Positions 17,631 through 26,756 of a stretch of DNA of 64,000 nt are shown here, one piece after another. The first letter of the stretch is position 1. The number at the start of each line of letters is the position of its first letter. The translations under genes were made by a program, and so were the position numbers. The stretch covers positions 62,001 to 126,000 of the forward strand of contig NZ_UXAW01000090.1 in the NCBI RefSeq assembly GCF_900609055.1, read 5' to 3'. The notes under the pieces were generated by a model. The model was not told the origin of the DNA and searched no databases. It saw only the letters and a program-made list of their open reading frames with translations. The stretch is from Pseudogemmobacter humi (GTDB lineage: Bacteria > Pseudomonadota > Alphaproteobacteria > Rhodobacterales > Rhodobacteraceae).

Positions 17631-18281
17631 ATGACGAAGGTGACACCGGAACTCCTGCTGCATGGCTATGCGGCGGGAGTCTTTCCGATGGCAGGCTCGC
17701 GCGACGACCCGGATATCCACTGGGTCGATCCGCGCCGGCGCGGCGTGCTGCCGCTGGATGGCTTCCATATCTCGCGCAGCCTTGCCCGCCGCATCCGCCG
17801 GGCCGACTGGCAGATCACCACCGACCGCGCCTTCCGCGCCGTGGTCGAAGCCTGTTCCGACCGGCCCGAGACCTGGATCAACCCGGAAATCCTCGATCTG
17901 TATCTTGGGCTGGCCGGGATGGGCTTCGCCCACAGCCTGGAGGTATGGGAGGGCGAGGACCTGGTCGGCGGCGTTTATGGCGTGACGCTCGGCGCGGCCT
18001 TCTTCGGCGAAAGCATGTTCTCACGCCGCCGGGATGCGTCGAAACTGGCGCTGGCTTACCTGACGCACCGCTTGCGGGCGGGCGGCTTCCGGCTGTTCGA
18101 CACCCAGTTCCTGACCGCGCATCTGGCCAGCCTCGGCGCGGTCGAGATTTCGCGGGCCGAATATCACCGCCGGTTGCGCCGCGCGCTGGACTCCGAGGCC
18201 GCGTTCGATCCGCCGGGTTATTCGGCCGATCCGTCCCCGGTTTCTTCCTCCGGCGACTCCTCGGTCTCCGGCGGCGTATAG
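17631..18281 (+). CDS. aat: leucyl/phenylalanyl-tRNA–protein transferase
   Basis: A 216-residue cytosolic enzyme that adds Leu or Phe to proteins with N-terminal Arg or Lys, marking them for ClpS/ClpAP (N-degron pathway). Family motifs seen are LLLHGYAAGVFPMA, WVDPRRRGVLPLD and GAAFFGESMFSRRRDASKLAL. It sits third in the accBC–aat group, a common alphaproteobacterial order. Its last 64 bp overlap the convergent DUF2155 gene, so both C-termini are encoded by the same DNA. Confidence 0.95.
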   Translation: MTKVTPELLLHGYAAGVFPMAGSRDDPDIHWVDPRRRGVLPLDGFHISRSLARRIRRADWQITTDRAFRAVVEACSDRPETWINPEILDLYLGLAGMGFAHSLEVWEGEDLVGGVYGVTLGAAFFGESMFSRRRDASKLALAYLTHRLRAGGFRLFDTQFLTAHLASLGAVEISRAEYHRRLRRALDSEAAFDPPGYSADPSPVSSSGDSSVSGGV

Positions 18282-18637
18282 CCCGGCACCACGCAGCGCA
18301 GCACCCAGACATCATAACGCGGATGATCCATCGCCGAGAGCGCGGGGCTTGAGGCGATCATCCAGCCCGAGAACACCGGCCCTTCGCGGCTGGAATCGAG
18401 GATGGTCAGATGCGCCTCGGCCTCGGCCGCCGGGTTGTCCTCGATATAGCGGCAGGCGTCGAGCTGGATGGTCAGCCGCCCGTTGGTGGCCGACTGGCCG
18501 CGCGCCAGTTCGATATCGCCGGTGCGCCCGGTCAGCGTGTCGAGCCAGCGGATCACGCCGCCCTGGGCGTCGACGAAGCCCTGACCGAAGGCCGGTGCCG
18601 CAAGCCCGAGGCCGAGGACCAGGGCAATTCCCCTCAT
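18218..18637 (-). CDS. DUF2155 exported protein
   Basis: Predicted 139-residue periplasmic protein with signal peptide [18 protein letters not shown]. The DUF2155 core contains LDTLTGRTGDIELARG, LDACRY and FSGWMIASSPALSAMDHPRYDVWVL. The C-terminus is Glu/Pro-rich (TEESPEEETGDGSAE). The start overlaps the mlaD-like stop (ATGA). The function is unknown; the family is restricted largely to alphaproteobacteria and is usually found beside the NDUFA12 and aat genes, as here. Its C-terminal coding part overlaps aat. Confidence 0.88.
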   Translation of the reverse strand: MRGIALVLGLGLAAPAFGQGFVDAQGGVIRWLDTLTGRTGDIELARGQSATNGRLTIQLDACRYIEDNPAAEAEAHLTILDSSREGPVFSGWMIASSPALSAMDHPRYDVWVLRCVVPGYTPPETEESPEEETGDGSAE

Positions 18638-19107
18638 CCGCCGCTCTCCCCGGACGGGGAGCCGCCCTCGCCGCCGACGAATTTCATCAGGAGCGAAATC
18701 AGGCTGACCGAGCCCTGCGTGTCCTCGATCTCTTCGCCGGGGGCCAGGGTTTCCAGCGCGCCGCCGGGCAGGATCTCGACGTAATTGCCGCCCAGAAGCC
18801 CGTCCTGCGAGATCAGGATCGCGGAATCGGCCGGCAAGAGGATGCCGTCCTGCATGGCGATGGTCGCATCGGCGAAGAACGTGTCGGGGTTCAGCTTCAG
18901 GCTGGTGATGGTGCCGACCTTCAGTCCGGCCAGCCGCACATCGGAGCCCGCCCGGATCCCGTCCACCGCGCGGAACGAGGCGGTCAGCGGATAGGTCTTG
19001 CCGCCGCCCGGGCCGATCCCGGCGCCGCTGGCGGCATAGAAGGCGAAACCCGCCGCCAGCGCCAGCACCACGGCCCCGGTCGCGATCTCTGCAACCGACC
19101 GGCTCAT
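18634..19107 (-). CDS. mlaD: MlaD-family lipid-transport substrate-binding protein
   Basis: A 157-residue protein with one N-terminal transmembrane anchor (about 7–27) and an MCE/MlaD domain (about 40–130: [36 protein letters not shown]). MlaD forms a periplasmic hexamer on an MlaFEB ABC transporter and moves phospholipids between membranes to keep outer-membrane asymmetry. The ATPase and permease genes are not here. It overlaps the NDUFA12 gene upstream and DUF2155 downstream by four bases each, so the three are co-translated. Confidence 0.85.
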   Translation of the reverse strand: MSRSVAEIATGAVVLALAAGFAFYAASGAGIGPGGGKTYPLTASFRAVDGIRAGSDVRLAGLKVGTITSLKLNPDTFFADATIAMQDGILLPADSAILISQDGLLGGNYVEILPGGALETLAPGEEIEDTQGSVSLISLLMKFVGGEGGSPSGESGG

Positions 19108-19481
19108 TCCGGCTGCCAGGCCTCATAGTCCTGGCGCGCGACCGGCGCACCGCGGCGGATCGAGCCGGGCGGCGCATAGGCCAGATCGCTGCCGGTGAGG
19201 TTCTCGCTATGCGGCTTTTCCCAGGGCTTGTGGGGCAGCGGCGCCTCGGTCGGCGGCTGCTCGTAGGTGTGGTGCAGCCAGCCGTGCCAGTCGGGCGGCA
19301 CGCGGCTGGCTTCCATCTCGCCGTTGAAGATCACCCAGCGTTTCTTGCCGTCATGCGAGCGGTAATAGATATTGCCCTCTTCATCCTCGCCGACTTTCAC
19401 GCCCTTGCGCCAGGTGAAGAACCGGGTGTTCAGCGTCTCGCTGTTCCACCAGGTCAGAAAGCTGAGCAGGAACTTCTTCAT
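19104..19481 (-). CDS. NADH:ubiquinone oxidoreductase NDUFA12-type accessory subunit
   Basis: A 125-residue homologue of mitochondrial NDUFA12 (B17.2), one of the few supernumerary Complex I subunits present in alphaproteobacteria. Typical segments are [20 protein letters not shown], followed by [20 protein letters not shown] and the Pro-rich tail [20 protein letters not shown]. It is full length and starts at ATG 19481. It is first of the NDUFA12–mlaD–DUF2155 overlap chain. Confidence 0.95.
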   Translation of the reverse strand: MKKFLLSFLTWWNSETLNTRFFTWRKGVKVGEDEEGNIYYRSHDGKKRWVIFNGEMEASRVPPDWHGWLHHTYEQPPTEAPLPHKPWEKPHSENLTGSDLAYAPPGSIRRGAPVARQDYEAWQPE

Positions 19482-19610
19482 CGGCCGAGTCCTCCGGGCA
19501 TCTCACGGCCCGGGTATGGCGCAACTGAGGCCGAAGGTCCAGCACGAAGCCGGGCCGGGGCGCGGCGCGGACGGGGTTTCGCCTGAAATGCGCGCGGGCG
19601 GCGGCAGCGC

Positions 19611-20261
19611 TCAGCCTGCGGCTTCGGCCGGACCGCCGGGCGCCGCGATACAGGCGAGGAAATCCGCGAACCTCTCGCGCGAGGCAGGCCAGTCGAAGCT
19701 CCAGCCCTCGTCCGGGGTGCGCCAGTCCTTGCCGTAATTCGACACCAGCACCGCCTCGGCATCCCTCGGCAGCGCGAGGCCGGTCATCGGATCGGATTTC
19801 AGCGGCAGAAGCTGGGCTTTCGTCAGATTTCCGGCGGTGTGGGGATAGATCCAGAGCCTGTCGTCGGCGCCGCACCAGGCCGGGAACAGATCCACGCCGA
19901 AACCGCCGATCTTGTGCAGCTTGAGCGTGACCTGGCTCCAGCTGCTGCGCTGCACCGCCACGCCGTCGGCGATCATCCGGTCGGTAAGCGCGATCCATTC
20001 CCTGGCCGCACCGGCCGCGTCCCCGGCCTGCAACAGGATCCCGAGGTCGATGTCGTTGTCATGGGCAAGCAGAGTGCCCTCGCGCACAAGCCCCAGAAGC
20101 GTGCCGGAATTGGCGAAGATCTCGCGCCCATACCCCGAGAGGCCCTCGGCGATGGTCCTGCACTGATCAAGGATCTCGCGGATGTTCTCTGCCCCGAACG
20201 AGGCCGAGAACTTGCCGCCGATCGGTCGCAGCAGCCCCATCTCTCCGAACAAAAGCGCCAT
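19611..20261 (-). CDS. LicD/fukutin-type nucleotidyltransferase-fold phosphotransferase
   Basis: A 216-residue protein of the LicD family, which transfers phosphocholine or polyol phosphates from CDP donors onto glycans. The catalytic signature is clear: NSGTLLGLVREGTLLAHDND, then IDLGI (Gly-Thr-Leu-Leu-Gly and the Asp-x-Asp metal pair). A conserved C-terminal part includes LPRDAEAVLVSNYGKDWRTP. It is preceded by the TagD-like cytidylyltransferase gene (whose likely ancestral stop is 13 bp upstream), so donor maker and transferase are paired. The acceptor is probably a cell-surface glycan; that is inference. Confidence 0.8.
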   Translation of the reverse strand: MALLFGEMGLLRPIGGKFSASFGAENIREILDQCRTIAEGLSGYGREIFANSGTLLGLVREGTLLAHDNDIDLGILLQAGDAAGAAREWIALTDRMIADGVAVQRSSWSQVTLKLHKIGGFGVDLFPAWCGADDRLWIYPHTAGNLTKAQLLPLKSDPMTGLALPRDAEAVLVSNYGKDWRTPDEGWSFDWPASRERFADFLACIAAPGGPAEAAG

Positions 20262-20273
20262 GAAATCAGCGTA

Positions 20274-20434
20274 TTACGCGGTCTTCTTCTTGCGCCGGCT
20301 GATCCGGTTGTATTTGGAGATATAGCCCTGGGTCTTGAAGGCCCGCTTTTTCGCAAGGCAATGCAGCAGGATCCAGGCGCGCAGCCAGTCGGGGTCGGAT
20401 TTGTCCTCGTGCCGGGTCAGCAGGTCGAAAAGCC
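20274..20434 (-). pseudogene. out-of-frame C-terminal part of the cytidylyltransferase gene
   Basis: After the Asp-Gly codons near 20432–20437 the next reading frame stays open for about 50 codons. It reads FDLLTRHEDKSDPDWL, RAWILLHCLAKKRAFK and TQGYISKYNRISRRKKKTA to a TAA at 20274. This frame has no start of its own, has native-looking codon use, and ends 12 bp before the LicD start, just where the upstream gene should end. It is best read as the natural C-terminus cut off by a one-base deletion in the CTTTTC run at about 20428–20434. Confidence 0.65.
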
Positions 20435-20926
20435 GTCATACGCCTTGCGACCGATCTCTCCCTGCCGGGCGGCCTCCAGGATCGCCGTCAGCGTGTCCGG
20501 CCCGACGCCTGCTCCGGATGTGGGCTCCGGGGCGGGCATTTCGCGGATCGCGGTCTTGAGCGATGTCGAGGACACATCCTTCGTGCGCGGCAGATAGACC
20601 ACCTCGCACAGATCCTTCAGGTCATCAAACCTGCCCTCCCAGTCGTCCCCCATGGCGAAAACGTCGATCTTCTCGCGGATGATGTCCTCGCGCTTCTGGC
20701 CCCAGCCTTTTTCGGGCAGAACCTGGTCGACATAGCGACAGGCGCCGACCAGGGCCGCACGCTGCTCCCAGGACATGACGGCGGTCTTGCCCTTGACGGC
20801 GTTGAATTCGTCGGTCGAAACGCAGACCGTCAGATGATCGCCGAGTTCCGCCAGCCGTTCGAGAAGCCGGATATGGCCGATGTGAAAAAGATCGAATGTC
20901 CCGTAAGTTATAACTTTTCTCGTCAT
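20417..20926 (-). CDS. TagD-like (glycerol-3-phosphate) cytidylyltransferase, probably truncated by a frameshift
   Basis: As it stands, a 169-residue protein. The nucleotidyltransferase core begins MTRKVITYGTFDLFHIGHIR, with the HIGH motif; KGKTAVMSWEQRAALV and the second motif RTKDVSSTSLK match the RTxGISTT site of TagD. It would make a CDP-polyol (CDP-glycerol in TagD) from CTP. The start at 20926 precedes the conserved MTRKVITYGTFD; upstream sequence is not conserved. The frame ends early at GFSTC because of an apparent single-base deletion; the continuation is annotated separately. The catalytic core is intact, so the protein may still work. Confidence 0.8.
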   Translation of the reverse strand: MTRKVITYGTFDLFHIGHIRLLERLAELGDHLTVCVSTDEFNAVKGKTAVMSWEQRAALVGACRYVDQVLPEKGWGQKREDIIREKIDVFAMGDDWEGRFDDLKDLCEVVYLPRTKDVSSTSLKTAIREMPAPEPTSGAGVGPDTLTAILEAARQGEIGRKAYDGFSTC

Positions 20927-21029
20927 TTCCGTCCGCTGCTCCGGCCCTGCCGGACCCAGAGTTACAGCAATAAGACCCACAAGGACAGAGGCTGAGGCCG
21001 GGAAGATGACCGGGCGGCGGCGGGCATGA

Positions 21030-21066
21030 AAAAACCCGGGAGCGCGCGCGCATCCCGAGTTTTTTC
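21030..21066 (-). terminator. rho-independent terminator of clpX (bidirectional in form)
   Basis: Inverted repeat AAAAACCCGGGA (21031–21042) and TCCCGAGTTTTT (21054–21065) with one wobble pair, flanked by A and T runs on both sides. It starts 18 bp beyond the clpX stop. Confidence 0.85.
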
Positions 21067-21083
21067 TGAGACGATTCGCTCAA

Positions 21084-22346
<1,263 letters not shown>

Positions 22347-22523
22347 GCGTAACCCTTTGCCGTCCGCCGCCAGATTTTTTCGCGGCCCCTTCCGCTGTGA
22401 AGTCTAGGCCAAGGCCCGGGCCACCACAACGCCAAATCGCCCCCGGCATAACCGGCGCCCGGAGCGCGCGAGAGATCACAGAACCGTCCCCCGGCCGCCG
22501 TGTCCGGCGACCGGGGAAACACC

Positions 22524-23156
22524 TTATTTCGAGGCGTCTTCCGCCTTGCCGCGATCCGAGACGATCTCGTCGATCAGCCCCCAGGCCCTGGCTTCCTCGG
22601 CGGTCATGAAATTGTCGCGCTCCAGGGCGGCTTCGACCGTCTCGTAATCGTTGCCGGTGTGGCGGACGTAGATCTCGTTCAGGCGCCGCTTCAGCCGTTC
22701 GGTGTTGCGGGCGTGAATCATGATGTCGGTCGCCTGGCCCTGGTAGCCGCCCGAGGGCTGGTGCACCATGATCGAGGAATTCGGCAGGCTGAACCGCATC
22801 CCCTTTTCGCCCGCGGTCAGCAGGAGGCTGCCCATCGAGGCGGCCTGGCCGATCACCAGCGTCGAGATCTTCGGGCGGATATACTGCATCGTGTCGTAGA
22901 TCGACAGGCCCGAGGTCACAACGCCGCCGGGGCTGTTGATATACATCGAGATTTCCTTGGTCGGGTTCTCGGCTTCCAGAAACAGAAGCTGGGCGCAGAT
23001 CAGGCTGGACATGCCGTCATGCACCGGGCCGGAAAGGAAGATGATCCGCTCCTTCAACAGGCGCGAGTAGATGTCGTAGGCGCGCTCCCCCCGGCTCGTC
23101 TGTTCGACGACCATCGGGACCAGCGTATTCATGTAGTGCTCTGCGGGATCGCGCAT
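22524..23156 (-). CDS. clpP: ATP-dependent Clp protease proteolytic subunit
   Basis: A 210-residue serine peptidase forming the tetradecameric chamber used by ClpX and ClpA. Catalytic triad visible: Ser107 in [10 protein letters not shown], His132 in IMVHQPSGG, Asp181 in ALERDNFMT. The N-terminal methionines at residues 1, 9 and 15 make the start uncertain by a few codons; I keep 23156. clpX follows downstream. Confidence 0.98.
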   Translation of the reverse strand: MRDPAEHYMNTLVPMVVEQTSRGERAYDIYSRLLKERIIFLSGPVHDGMSSLICAQLLFLEAENPTKEISMYINSPGGVVTSGLSIYDTMQYIRPKISTLVIGQAASMGSLLLTAGEKGMRFSLPNSSIMVHQPSGGYQGQATDIMIHARNTERLKRRLNEIYVRHTGNDYETVEAALERDNFMTAEEARAWGLIDEIVSDRGKAEDASK

Positions 23157-23262
23157 CGGGCCTGCCTCTTCACTTCATCTGAAAGCGTTATCGCCGTAAG
23201 GTTTCGAGAGTCTTAGTGATGCGGCACGGGGGCCGCAAGGGCGCGAGTGAGATCAGAGCGCA

Positions 23263-24585
23263 TCAGCGTGCCAGACGCAGTTCCGCCATCAGCCCGCCAA
23301 GCCGCCTGCCCTGCCCCAGCCTCAGCCCGCCGCCATGGCTGGCGGCGATGTCCGCGGCGATGGACAGCCCGAGGCCGACGCCGCCGCCCTTGTTCGGATC
23401 ACGCTCGCTCCCCAGCCGGGTGAAGGGCTGCACCGCACGCTCGCGCTGATCCTCGGGAATGCCGGGCCCGTCGTCCTCGACGGTGATGCGCAGTTCTTCG
23501 GGGTGGAAGGCCACGCCGATCTCGACCCGGCGGCCGTGGCGCAGCCCGTTCGCCACCAGGTTGTCGATCGCGCGGCGCAGCCCCTGGGGCCGCAGCCGCA
23601 GCCGGCGCGGCCAGCCGGTAACGGTCAGCGGCGCCACCTCGCCGCCGCCCCTGCGCGCGTCCTGGATCACCTCTTCCAGCAAAGAGATGACATCGGTCTC
23701 GTCCTCGCCCTCGGTCGCATCGCCGCGCACGAAGGCGAGGAATTCGTCCACCAGCCGCTCCATCTGGATCACATCGGCCTGAAGCGCCCGGGTATCCTCG
23801 TCCTCGGGCATCAGCGAAAGCGCCAGCCGCATCCGCGTCAGGGGCGTGCGCAGATCGTGGCTGACCCCCGAGAGCATCAGCATCCGCTGTTCGATCTGGC
23901 GCTCGATCCGGTCGCGCATCTCAAGAAAGGCCCGCCCCGCCGCCCGCACTTCCAGCGCGCCGCGCGGGCGGTACGCGATCCGCTCGCCGCGCCCGAAGGC
24001 CTCGGCGGCGCCCGCAAGCCGGGCGATGGGGCGCAGCTGGTTGCGCAGGAAGATATAGGCGATCACCGTCAAAAGAACCGAAGTGGCCAGCATCAGAACC
24101 AAAAGCTGGTGCGGATTGGTCGCCGACATCCGCCGCCGCGCGATATCGGCGCCGATCTCGCCGAAACGGGTGGCGATCCGCAGCCGGACGATCCGGTCCC
24201 CCCCGGTGACATCCACGGCGGTGAGACCGGGGATCTCCTCATGCAGGGCACGGATGATCTCCTGCCCCGAGAAATCGAAGGTGGCGGCGAGATCGTCCGT
24301 CGGCACCTGCACATCCGGCGGCGCGGCGAGCTCGATCTGCAACGGGCGCGCCACCGCATCCGCCCGGGCGAAGGCCTCTGCGGCGCTCTCGCCCTTGTCG
24401 AATTCCGCCAGCACATAGAGCAGATCAATGGCGACGCCCCGCGTCATCTGCCCGGTCACGCCCTCGTAATGGCGCTGGATGAAAGCCATGGACACGACAA
24501 GCTGGATCGTGACGATGGGCACGATCAGGATCAGGGCAGCACGGCCGTAAAGCCCGCGCGGAAGCAGATGTTTCAGTCTGAACAT
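23263..24585 (-). CDS. EnvZ-type membrane sensor histidine kinase
   Basis: A 440-residue kinase. The first transmembrane helix is at about 14–34 and is followed by a periplasmic sensor region (about 35–165). A second helix lies at about 170–190. The HAMP segment is RNQLRPIARLAGAAEAFGRG. HisKA has the phospho-acceptor His243 in GVSHDLRTPLTRMR. HATPase shows NLVANGLRHG, DDGPGIP and GGGVGLGLSI. The start at 24585 is where membrane-anchor sequence MFRLKHLLPRGLYGRAA begins. No response-regulator gene adjoins it here. OmpR-class partners are expected by similarity; the signal is unknown. Confidence 0.88.
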   Translation of the reverse strand: MFRLKHLLPRGLYGRAALILIVPIVTIQLVVSMAFIQRHYEGVTGQMTRGVAIDLLYVLAEFDKGESAAEAFARADAVARPLQIELAAPPDVQVPTDDLAATFDFSGQEIIRALHEEIPGLTAVDVTGGDRIVRLRIATRFGEIGADIARRRMSATNPHQLLVLMLATSVLLTVIAYIFLRNQLRPIARLAGAAEAFGRGERIAYRPRGALEVRAAGRAFLEMRDRIERQIEQRMLMLSGVSHDLRTPLTRMRLALSLMPEDEDTRALQADVIQMERLVDEFLAFVRGDATEGEDETDVISLLEEVIQDARRGGGEVAPLTVTGWPRRLRLRPQGLRRAIDNLVANGLRHGRRVEIGVAFHPEELRITVEDDGPGIPEDQRERAVQPFTRLGSERDPNKGGGVGLGLSIAADIAASHGGGLRLGQGRRLGGLMAELRLAR

Positions 24586-24915
24586 GAAGGGAAGGCTAGC
24601 GGTGTCGGCGGATGAAGGAAAGCACGGGCTGGCCCGGGGGCGGAAGCCGGGATCCGGCGCGCGCCCGTTCCGGCGGGTCCGAGGCCACCACCGCGGGCTT
24701 ACCCCGGGATCGCCGCAGCGGACCGCCACCGGCCGGCCAGCAGAAGCTGCCGACCGCGTGGCCCGGCATGGAACGGACGCGCGCGGCAGACATCTGCCTG
24801 GATTCCCGGCCGAATCTGCCGCGGCGGGGAGTGGCAGGGGCGATCATCCCCGGTCCGTGCCGGAGCAGCCGCTGGCGCATCGCCCTGGCCGGAAGAACAC
24901 GCGACGGAGGACAGG
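24586..24915. other. 330-bp divergent intergenic region
   Basis: Lies between the divergently read kinase and metallo-hydrolase genes, so it must hold both promoters. I see no further gene; every frame here is Arg/Pro/Gly-rich shadow sequence. A GGAGGACAGG ribosome-binding stretch just before 24916 belongs to the hydrolase gene. Confidence 0.5.
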
Positions 24916-25806
24916 ATGAGCGAATACAGCGCGCCGCTGGTGCCGGAAGACCTGCCGCTGCGTCTCGTCCGTGCGGAGAATCCCTCGCCGATGACCGGCC
25001 CCGGCACCAACACCTTCCTGCTCGGCCAGGGCGAGGTGATGGTGATCGACCCCGGCCCCGCCCTGCCCGGCCATCTTGCCGCGATTCTGGCGGCGCTGGA
25101 TCCCGGTGAGCGGATCGCGGCGATTCTGGTGACGCATCCGCATCTCGACCATTCCGCGCTCGCCCCCGCGCTGGCCGGGGCAAGCGGCGCCAGGATTTAC
25201 GGCTTCGGCCCCGCCGGATCGGGGCGCAGCCCATTGATGCGGCACCTGGCCAAAGCCGGGCTGGGCGGCGGCGAGGGCGTGGATCATGGCTTCGCCCCGG
25301 ACCTGCGGCTCGCGGGCGGCGAGGCGCTGGACCTCGCCGGCGAACGGATCGAGGTGGTCCACACCCCCGGCCACATGGCCGAGCACCTGGCGTTCGGCTG
25401 GAATGGCATCCTGTTCTGCGGCGACCATGTGATGGCCTGGTCGACCAGCCTCGTCTCGCCGCCCGATGGCGACATGGGCGCCTATCTCGCCTCGCTGCAC
25501 GCTTTGCGCGAGGCCCGCTGGCGCCGCTGGCTGCCCGCCCATGGCGATCCGGTCGGGGATCCCGCCGCGCGGCTTACCGAGCTGATCGCGCACCGCGCCG
25601 CGCGCGAGGCCCGGATCCTCGAAGAACTCGCCCGCGCGCCCGGCACGGTCGAGACGCTCACGCCGCGAATCTACCACGACACGCCGCCCGCGCTCTGGCC
25701 CGCCGCCGGCCGTAACCTGCTGGCGCATCTCGCGGATCTGATCACGCGCGGGATCGTCACTGGCACCGGCTGGCCCGGCCCCGAAGCGGTATTCCGGCGA
25801 ATCTGA
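24916..25806 (+). CDS. MBL-fold metallo-hydrolase (LACTB2-like)
   Basis: A 296-residue metallo-beta-lactamase-fold hydrolase. The metal-binding motif THPHLDH (His74, His76, Asp78, His79) is complete, and further ligands lie in HTPGHMAEHL and FCGDHVM. A C-terminal winged-helix-like part (about 215–296) is typical of the LACTB2/RNase-like group. GPGTNTFLLG near residue 29 is also characteristic. Cytosolic; the substrate is unknown (thioester, nucleic acid or lactone hydrolysis are all possible). It ends 91 bp before the tRNA-Asn. Confidence 0.88.
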   Translation: MSEYSAPLVPEDLPLRLVRAENPSPMTGPGTNTFLLGQGEVMVIDPGPALPGHLAAILAALDPGERIAAILVTHPHLDHSALAPALAGASGARIYGFGPAGSGRSPLMRHLAKAGLGGGEGVDHGFAPDLRLAGGEALDLAGERIEVVHTPGHMAEHLAFGWNGILFCGDHVMAWSTSLVSPPDGDMGAYLASLHALREARWRRWLPAHGDPVGDPAARLTELIAHRAAREARILEELARAPGTVETLTPRIYHDTPPALWPAAGRNLLAHLADLITRGIVTGTGWPGPEAVFRRI

Positions 25807-25897
25807 CCCGCCGCGGCAAAGTGCGAAACAGTTTTGCGAAACGAGCCGTTTTGCCCCTTGCCGCCCCCACAGGCGCTTGCTATATGCCGCCCCGTGT

Positions 25898-25972
25898 TCC
25901 GGCGTAGCTCAGCGGTAGAGCAGTTGACTGTTAATCAATTGGTCGTAGGTTCGATCCCTACCGCCGGAGCCA
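25898..25972 (+). tRNA. tRNA-Asn (anticodon GTT)
   Basis: A 75-nt cloverleaf including an encoded CCA. Acceptor arms are TCCGGCG and CGCCGGA with discriminator G, the D arm is GCTC…GAGC, the anticodon stem GTTGA/TCAAT carries loop CTGTTAA with anticodon GTT at 25930–25932, and the T arm is GTAGG-TTCGATC-CCTAC. The 3' end is continuous with a long perfect inverted repeat. Confidence 0.97.
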
Positions 25973-26019
25973 AATGAAGAAGGGGTCAGCTGAAAAGCTG
26001 ACCCCTTCTTCATTTGGCT
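25968..26019. repeat. 24-bp perfect inverted repeat with GAAA loop at the tRNA 3' end
   Basis: Left arm 25968–25991, loop GAAA 25992–25995, right arm 25996–26019; all 24 pairs match. The inner part is GGGGTCAGCT–GAAA–AGCTGACCCC. The left arm begins inside the tRNA (its last A, the discriminator G and CCA), so the right arm ends in TGGCT, a reverse copy of the tRNA end. It can serve as the tRNA terminator, but the length and perfection are unusual. Confidence 0.9.
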
Positions 26020-26021
26020 AG

Positions 26022-26058
26022 TACTCACAAAATACTCACGGGGAACGGGCGTACTTAC
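26022..26058. repeat. direct repeats resembling integrase arm-type sites
   Basis: TACTCAC occurs at 26022–26028 and 26033–26039, exactly 11 bp apart (one helical turn), with a near copy TACTTAC at 26052–26058. Direct repeats of this kind beside a tRNA 3' end are typical of tyrosine-recombinase attachment regions. No integrase gene is present in the window. Confidence 0.45.
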
Positions 26059-26129
26059 AGAGTCGCTTCGGCACGGTGCGGCGGATTGACTCGCACCCCG
26101 GCCACCTTCTGACAGCATGGCCGTAAAGC

Positions 26130-26672
26130 TCAGTCTTCTAGAGCGTACTCATTTGGGTTCACTGCCTCCAGAATAGGTGCCGCCCAAGCTTTGGTTGATG
26201 ATCGTTTATGCCTCAGAAATACTTCTACACAAATCCAGTCAGTAGAAGGTTCGTATGATGCACTCGGCTTCATGTGGTGATGAGTCTCTTCTCTGGGCTT
26301 CAGCACCTTTGCCACCCTGATCACGTTGTTCGGCTTGCCGTTGGGGTTGGGAATCGTCTCCATAGCCGGGTTCCACCATGAGCGGTGGTTGAAGCGCGAT
26401 ACGTGATATGGAGTGCTTCCTCTGTCTTTATGAAAAGAGACAGCGACCTCTCGCACGACAAACGGCTCTGCACCGGCGTTGGATATGATGATTTCAATCG
26501 TCCTATAATCGAGCGCCGCAACCTCTTTGGGATTTAGTACCCCCACCCAAGCTTTGGGTCCGGTTGTGAGCCACTTGTACAGCACAGCGGCAGCGCCTGC
26601 CAAAGCTGTAACTGTCGATAGTGCGGCTGCATAAGTCGCCACAGGGTCAATCAAAAATGCTTCCCACGTCAC
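26130..26672 (-). CDS. orphan membrane-anchored protein of unknown function, atypical composition
   Basis: Predicted 180-residue protein starting at GTG 26672 behind a GGAG site. One transmembrane segment (about 13–35, AAALSTVTALAGAAAVLYKWL) is followed by a cytoplasmic or periplasmic beta-rich region (about 40–170) with IEIIISNAGAEPFVVREVAV and HHHMKPSASYEPSTDWICVE. Codon choice is visibly richer in A and T than all neighbours. It follows the tRNA-associated repeats and precedes decayed sequence, so it looks acquired. I do not recognise a family and propose no function. Confidence 0.65.
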   Translation of the reverse strand: MTWEAFLIDPVATYAAALSTVTALAGAAAVLYKWLTTGPKAWVGVLNPKEVAALDYRTIEIIISNAGAEPFVVREVAVSFHKDRGSTPYHVSRFNHRSWWNPAMETIPNPNGKPNNVIRVAKVLKPREETHHHMKPSASYEPSTDWICVEVFLRHKRSSTKAWAAPILEAVNPNEYALED

Positions 26673-26756
26673 CTAAGGCTCCGCTCGTGTAATACGCGAA
26701 CTTATACTACCAATAACAATGTACGGTTCCAGCCATGATGCGGAAACCGGCCTTTT

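Noticed and set aside
25909-26118. A 69-codon frame containing GGRDRTYDQLINSQLLYR
   Set aside because: This phrase is the well-known false translation of the antisense strand of a tRNA gene; it covers tRNA-Asn and the hairpin.
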